From: Algoriphagus sp. | GTDB taxonomy: Bacteria; Bacteroidota; Bacteroidia; Cytophagales; Cyclobacteriaceae | Length of the DNA: 64,000 nucleotides | Direction: 5' to 3' | NCBI GenBank assembly: GCA_023653075.1 | Contig: JAMNXQ010000002.1 | Location: forward strand, 62,001 to 126,000 | Part shown: positions 59,336-64,000 of the stretch, one piece after another | Numbering within the stretch: position 1 is the first letter of the stretch | How the letters are laid out: the number at the start of each line of letters is the position of its first letter | The notes under the pieces: model-generated | Database searches by the model: none | Seen by the model: only the letters and a program-made list of their open reading frames with translations | What the model was told of the DNA's origin: nothing | Program-made: the position numbers and the translations under genes

Positions 59336-60811
59336 CTAGTTTGAAGAAATGGAGGAGTTTTGGATCAAAGCTTCGAGCTGCAGTAAGCTCTGATGTCCTT
59401 GATAGGTGGCATAGAGCACCTTTCGTTGGTAATCTAACTCCTGCTGCTGAAGTTGAAGTACGTCAAGTAGGCTGCTTTTGCCTGTGGCTAAACCTGATTC
59501 GAGCAACTGCAGTTGCTGTTCGATCAAAGCTACTTGTTCCTGATATAAGTTGAGGTTCCGGTTGCTTTCTTCCCAACTTCGGAAAGCGGAAGCCCACTGC
59601 ATGGCTAATCGATTTTCGGTCTCCTTTTTTTCGAATTCCACAGCTTGTTGAAGTAAGGAAGCCTCCTTAATTTTTGAATCTATTTTCTTTCGGTAAATCG
59701 GAAGACTTAGGGTCAGCATGGGCATGGTCATGTTGTTGCCTCCCATAGGCATACCATTCTCTAGTCGTGGGGAAAAGGTCATGTAATTGACTCCAGCGCC
59801 AAGCATGGGACGACCTTCCAGTTGGGCCATCTTTTGTTGCTGGGCTAAAGCCGATTTTTCGGCTGCAAACATGGCTAACATAGGATTGCTCTCCTTGATT
59901 TTTTCCAGATAGGCTTGTTTTTCTAAAGGCAAGGATGCTGCATCCAGTTGCTCAGGAAGAGAAATTGGGCTATCAATCGGTCGGTTGAGCACTTGGTTAA
60001 ACTGAATTTTGAGTACCGCAAGATTTTCTTGCAGTTGCATCCATGTGGTCTCTTGTTCGTTGCGTTGCAATTTGAGTTGCAATACGCCAGCCATACCCAC
60101 AGAAGCGGAAGTCATGGAAGGAGTAGTCACTCCACTGGGCATCCCTGGGTTAGCGCTTTCAGGGTTAGCGGCATTCCCCATGCCAGACATTCCTGACCCA
60201 GTGGACCGTGTAGGTTGCTGTAGTGGCATGTTTGGGGTAGGGGAACTCGGCCCAGCAGAATTCCCTACCTGATAGTCGATCAGCAAGAGACTTTCTTGCT
60301 TGTTGAGGTATTCTAGCTTCTGTTGCGTAAGCTTCAGTTCACTCTGGCGCAATAGCAACTCCAGCCAGATAGATTTTACCTCAAGAAAGAGTTGGTTCTT
60401 CTTATCCAAAAACCGGAAATATTCTGCCTGGCCCATATGGTAGGCTTCTTCTTTTTGGCTAGCGAGCATCCCTCTCCAGGGAAACATTTGCATCAGCCGT
60501 AAATCGGTAGACTGATTTCCCATAAATCGCTCCATGGGTCGCAAAAATACCCCAGCCTGAAATTCAGGATTAGGCATGCTCACCTGATTGACCTGCTCAG
60601 CGGTGGCTTGGTACTGCGCATAAGCCGCTTGGAGGCCCGGATTATTCTTAGCTGCTTCCAATAGGTATTCTTCCAAGGATTGGGCTTGAAGAGTTGTTGT
60701 GCTAATCAGAATGAGGAGTAGGAGTGCTCCCAGCATCTTGACGAGAGGAAGCATCGGTTGGAGCTGCAGCCCACAGTCGCTTGCTTTCAAAACCTTAATT
60801 AATTGCTTCAT
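59336..60811 (-). CDS. TolC/CusC-family outer membrane efflux protein with Met-rich loop
   Basis: 491 residues from ATG 60811, with a signal ending TTLQAQ near residue 44. Outer-membrane efflux repeats are visible: LEEYLLEAAKNNPGLQAAYAQY, FFLEVKSIWLELLL-type helix, and the second repeat ending LLDVLQLQQQELDYQRKVLY. An extra low-complexity segment (about residues 184-243) is rich in Pro, Ser, Gly and Met (SGMSGMGNAANP and similar), and PMGGNNMTMPML adds more Met. These could capture Cu+ or Ag+. It overlaps the CusA-like gene by 17 bp, so the two are translationally coupled. Confidence 0.85.
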   Translation of the reverse strand: MKQLIKVLKASDCGLQLQPMLPLVKMLGALLLLILISTTTLQAQSLEEYLLEAAKNNPGLQAAYAQYQATAEQVNQVSMPNPEFQAGVFLRPMERFMGNQSTDLRLMQMFPWRGMLASQKEEAYHMGQAEYFRFLDKKNQLFLEVKSIWLELLLRQSELKLTQQKLEYLNKQESLLLIDYQVGNSAGPSSPTPNMPLQQPTRSTGSGMSGMGNAANPESANPGMPSGVTTPSMTSASVGMAGVLQLKLQRNEQETTWMQLQENLAVLKIQFNQVLNRPIDSPISLPEQLDAASLPLEKQAYLEKIKESNPMLAMFAAEKSALAQQQKMAQLEGRPMLGAGVNYMTFSPRLENGMPMGGNNMTMPMLTLSLPIYRKKIDSKIKEASLLQQAVEFEKKETENRLAMQWASAFRSWEESNRNLNLYQEQVALIEQQLQLLESGLATGKSSLLDVLQLQQQELDYQRKVLYATYQGHQSLLQLEALIQNSSISSN

Positions 60812-63800
60812 CACTGTCAATTTTTGTGTTCTTACTTAATTTTCGTTCTGCCCACCAGCAGTACAGGGTAGGCACAATAAATACGGTGGTCACTTCCAAA
60901 AGCATCCCTCCTAAAGCCGGAATGGCCATTGGGATCATGACATCGGAACCTTTTCCTGTGGAAGTGAAAATAGGAATTAAAGCAAGTAGGGTCGTAGCCG
61001 TAGTCATCATACAAGGCAATACCCGGCGTTTTCCGGCTTCAAGTACAGCATTACGAATTTCTAGGACGCTGCTCGGCTTTTTCTTGGCAAAACTCTGATC
61101 CAAGTAGGTAGCCACAACCACTCCATCATCCGTAGCAATACCAAACAAGGCGATGAATCCTACCCAAACGGCCACACTCAAGTTGTAGGCTTTCATTTGG
61201 AATAGATCACGAAGGTTGGTGCCCCAAATATCAATATTCAAGAATCCATCTAGACCAAAGAGCCAAAGCATCAAAAAGCCTCCTGAAAACGTCATTGCGA
61301 TCCCTGTGAACACAAAGAGGGTAGTGGATACGGCCCGAAACTGAAAATAGAGCAGTAAGAAAATCAGTACCAAGCAGAGCGGTACTACAAAGGCGAGACG
61401 TTTTTCAGCACGAACTTGATTTTCATAGGTTCCTGAAAATTCAAAGCGTACCCCATCCGGAATTTTTAGTTCGCCGGAATCAATTTTCCCTTGCAAATAA
61501 TTCTTTGCTTGTTCTACAACGGTCACTTCGGAGTAGCCTTCCTTTTTATCCAAAAGGACAAATCCCACCAAGAAACTATTTTCTCCGCGAATCATGTCGG
61601 GGCCTGGTCGGTATTGGATGTCTACTAGCTGGCCTAGAGGAATGTAGTTGCCCACAGGAGTGGGGATTTGGAGATTTTCAATGGCCTCCGGATCATCTCG
61701 GTATTCGCGAGCATAGCGTACGCGGATCGGAAAGCGCTCCCTCCCTTCTACGGTCGTGCTCAACTTCATGCCTCCAATGGCCGTTTCGATAAACTCCTGC
61801 ACATCCACCACATTCAAGCCGTAGCGGGAGATTTTTTCTCGGTCAATGGCCAATTCCAAGTAGGGTTTGCCCACAATTCGGTCGGCAAACACCGCCTCCT
61901 TTTTGACTGAAGGCACCTCTTTGAGATAGCCTTCTAACTTTAAACCAAAGGATTCAATCGTTTCTAAGTCAGGGCCATACACTTTGATTCCCATGGGTGC
62001 ACGCATGCCTGTTTGCAGCATGACTAAGCGGGTTTCGATAGGCTGGAGCTTGGGCGAACTCGTCACCCCGGGTAAGTTGACCACCTTTAAGATCTCAGAC
62101 CAGATGTCATCTGGGGTTCGGATATGGACTCTCCACTGCCTGAAGTATTCCCCTGAATCGTCTGGAACAAGGTCAGTTACCCTTACGGTTTGAAGTGAAT
62201 CCGTTTCTGGATCGTAGAATTTTCCCGTTTTCAGGGCATATTTCCCATCTTCCACTTTGAATCGTAGTCGTTTTCCTTGGGCATCGATCAGGTACTCGGA
62301 CTTGTAATTGATCGTATTTTCATACATGGTGATGGGCGCAGGGTCAATGGCTGTTTCTGCTCTGCCTGCCTTGCCTACGACCAATTCCACTTCCGGGATG
62401 GAAGCTACCAGCATATCCAATTTCTGCAAGACCTCCTTGTTTTCTTGAACTCCCGCATGAGGCATGCTGGTTGGCATGAGCAGGAAGGAGCCTTCGTTGA
62501 GGGAAGGCATAAACTCCTTGCCAAGTCCAGGAAAAGCATGGGTCATTCCAGACCAAAGTGATGTGGTGCGAATGTTTACCCCTAGGCCATCGGCCGCCGT
62601 AGGTATAAATCTGAATACACGCCCAAAGCCTAGCCAAATGATCAATCCCAATCCGATAATAAGGGATGGAAAGACCAAGAAAGCGCGCTTGTGGTTGAGG
62701 CACCAGCTGAGTATTCTAGGATAGATTTGGATGAAACCCATAAAGCCGCCCAGTACAGCAAACAAAAGCAGCCCAATAAAGAGAAAATTGACAAAGGTGC
62801 TGACAGAAACGCCCAAGGGCATCCATAGGGTAGTAAGCAGCCATGAAATGGCAATAAGCGTAGCGCCCAGTAAGGCTTTGGCTTTGTATTTTTCGAAGCG
62901 ATCTGGAAAATGAAAAGCCAAACTGTGAATTGCGCCGTAGCTGAAAAGCAAAAGACCAGCCCAGGTCCAAGCAACTATGCCGACCAAGGGTCCTAGGAGA
63001 AGGAGCGCATAATTGCCGTATCGGCTTACTTTGTCACTGACTTTCCTCCAACTCACGACCCAATGTGTCAATGCAGGCAGCATGAACAGGGTAATTAAGA
63101 CAGCGGCAATCAAAACAAAGGTTTTCGTGTATGCCAGTGGACCAAAGAGTTTGCCCTCTGCCGCCTGTAGCGTAAATACCGGAAGGAAACTGATGATAGT
63201 GGTGCTGACAGCTGTAAGAATGGCTCCAGAAACCTCTGCTGAGGCTTCGTAAATCGTTTGGAGTTTGGATTTTTCCTTGGGAGCAGATTCTAGGTGTCGA
63301 AGAATATTTTCATTGAGGATGATGCCCAAATCCACCAGAGTACCAATCGCGATCGCGATGCCTGATAATGCCATGATGTTGGCATCCACACCAAAATAGC
63401 GCATGAAGATAAAGCACATCAGCACCGCAAGTGGCAGGAGGGAAGAGATGAGCAAGGAGGCACGCACATTGACCACCATGACCAGGATCACCAGGATGGT
63501 GACTAGGATCTGCAAATTGATGGCTTCATACAAGGTGCCTAAGGTCTCGTAGATCAAGCCAGAGCGATCGTAGAAGGGCACTAGGGTCAACTTGGAAATA
63601 GTGCCATCGGCCAAGATTTTGGTCGGAAGCCCCGGGCTGAGCTGCTCAATTTCCTTTTTGATGCCCTCGATGACTTGTAGGGGATTGTCCCCATAACGGG
63701 CGATGACTACACCGCCAACTGCCTCTGCACCACCTTTATCTAGGATTCCAGCCATGTTTCGGGGCTGAGGACCAAAGTTGATCTTCGCTACGTCTTGGAG

Positions 63801-64000
63801 CCGAATGGGTACATTGTTGGTGACTTTGACGACAGCCTTGTCCAAATCTTCCAGGTTATCTATGTATCCCAGACCCCGGATGTAGTAGTCTACCTTGTTG
63901 ATTTCGATGGAATTGGCCGACACATCTAGGTTGGATTTGCGTACAGCATCCATCACTTCCATCAGGCTAACGCCATTGGCTTTGAGTGCAGCAGGATCCA
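60795..64000 (-). CDS. CusA/CzcA-like heavy-metal RND pump, 5' end cut by window edge
   Basis: The frame is open to base 64000; about 1067 residues are visible and the N-terminus lies outside. It shows the HME-RND patterns: LVDLGIILNENILRHLE in helix 4 with the proton-relay Asp, GKEFMPSLNEGSFLLMPTSMP, GKAGRAETAIDPAPIT, MRAPMGIKVYGPDLETIE and FVPLCLVLIFLLLYFQF. An extra block of about 100 residues with several hydrophobic helices (about visible residues 317-415, from LLGPLVGIVAWTW) is inserted between the N- and C-terminal halves, absent from E. coli CusA. It exports a soft heavy metal; copper is most likely from the partners. Confidence 0.92.
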   Translation of the reverse strand, partial: DPAALKANGVSLMEVMDAVRKSNLDVSANSIEINKVDYYIRGLGYIDNLEDLDKAVVKVTNNVPIRLQDVAKINFGPQPRNMAGILDKGGAEAVGGVVIARYGDNPLQVIEGIKKEIEQLSPGLPTKILADGTISKLTLVPFYDRSGLIYETLGTLYEAINLQILVTILVILVMVVNVRASLLISSLLPLAVLMCFIFMRYFGVDANIMALSGIAIAIGTLVDLGIILNENILRHLESAPKEKSKLQTIYEASAEVSGAILTAVSTTIISFLPVFTLQAAEGKLFGPLAYTKTFVLIAAVLITLFMLPALTHWVVSWRKVSDKVSRYGNYALLLLGPLVGIVAWTWAGLLLFSYGAIHSLAFHFPDRFEKYKAKALLGATLIAISWLLTTLWMPLGVSVSTFVNFLFIGLLLFAVLGGFMGFIQIYPRILSWCLNHKRAFLVFPSLIIGLGLIIWLGFGRVFRFIPTAADGLGVNIRTTSLWSGMTHAFPGLGKEFMPSLNEGSFLLMPTSMPHAGVQENKEVLQKLDMLVASIPEVELVVGKAGRAETAIDPAPITMYENTINYKSEYLIDAQGKRLRFKVEDGKYALKTGKFYDPETDSLQTVRVTDLVPDDSGEYFRQWRVHIRTPDDIWSEILKVVNLPGVTSSPKLQPIETRLVMLQTGMRAPMGIKVYGPDLETIESFGLKLEGYLKEVPSVKKEAVFADRIVGKPYLELAIDREKISRYGLNVVDVQEFIETAIGGMKLSTTVEGRERFPIRVRYAREYRDDPEAIENLQIPTPVGNYIPLGQLVDIQYRPGPDMIRGENSFLVGFVLLDKKEGYSEVTVVEQAKNYLQGKIDSGELKIPDGVRFEFSGTYENQVRAEKRLAFVVPLCLVLIFLLLYFQFRAVSTTLFVFTGIAMTFSGGFLMLWLFGLDGFLNIDIWGTNLRDLFQMKAYNLSVAVWVGFIALFGIATDDGVVVATYLDQSFAKKKPSSVLEIRNAVLEAGKRRVLPCMMTTATTLLALIPIFTSTGKGSDVMIPMAIPALGGMLLEVTTVFIVPTLYCWWAERKLSKNTKIDSDEAIN

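Noticed and set aside
61505-61792. Frames antisense to the CusA-like gene
   Set aside because: They lie wholly inside a strongly conserved gene and show no plausible domain.
1-64000. CRISPR arrays, integrases, transposases, phage genes, toxin-antitoxin pairs
   Set aside because: None seen. The repeat patches at 21.6, 31.1 and 50.5 kb lack CRISPR-type equal spacers and no mobile-element enzyme is encoded.

Overview
The window is chromosomal DNA of a Bacteroidota bacterium, most likely a Cytophagales (Cyclobacteriaceae/Algoriphagus-like) member. The reasons are a SusC/SusD pair, promoters of the Bacteroidota type (TTG, about 19 bp, TAnnTTTG), many secreted proteins ending their signal in Ala-Gln or a lipobox Cys, a family of unknown function (DUF6909) that I recall from this phylum, and the lack of clear Shine-Dalgarno sequences. 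The genus is inferred from general appearance, not from a search. There is no phage, insertion sequence or CRISPR array. Both edges cut genes: uxuA at the left and a cusA-like gene at the right.

Region 1 (1-12.7 kb) is a sugar-acid catabolic locus. It holds uxuA, an SDR oxidoreductase and uxaC (hexuronate to 2-keto-3-deoxygluconate), a divergent LacI-family regulator, a susC-susD uptake pair, and a Gfo/Idh/MocA oxidoreductase next to a double-DUF1080 protein (3-keto-glycoside hydrolase family). Three near-identical 14-bp LacI-type operators precede uxaC/lacI, susC and the DUF1080 gene, so the cluster reads as one regulon. This is the most system-like content of the window.

Region 2 (12.7-27.2 kb) has an rRNA methyltransferase, a PSMA-like M28 peptidase, an operon of three tandem exported amidohydrolases of which only the middle one keeps the metal-binding HxH motif, msrA, a DUF6909 protein whose C-terminal half looks like a nucleoside phosphorylase, a small NTF2-like protein, a fasciclin lipoprotein, an M20 AbgB-like amidohydrolase and a GalN6P isomerase/deaminase homologue.

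Region 3 (27.2-43 kb) starts with two identical tRNA-Asp genes behind a textbook promoter, then accA, an MBL-fold hydrolase, a patatin, an acyltransferase, an exported formylglycine-generating-enzyme-like lipoprotein with its HTH neighbour, an M28 peptidase, DinB, PhzF, a K+ channel, an S10 peptidase, gluQ, DUF4442, a DnaQ-type exonuclease and mpl. A strong promoter at 33.4 kb has no gene behind it and may drive a short RNA.

Region 4 (43-54.5 kb) is largely housekeeping: dnaB, an MDR oxidoreductase, two small hypothetical genes, etfB-etfA, a bifunctional nuclease and a nucleoside transporter, then a repeat-built intergenic element, an M28 peptidase, an RluA/TruC-type synthase and mnmA.

Region 5 (54.5-64 kb) has arfB, a TlpA-like lipoprotein coupled to a Cys/His-rich sialidase-like lipoprotein, and facing them a heavy-metal efflux operon (cusA-like, tolC-like, cusB-like, DUF2911) with features that suggest copper.
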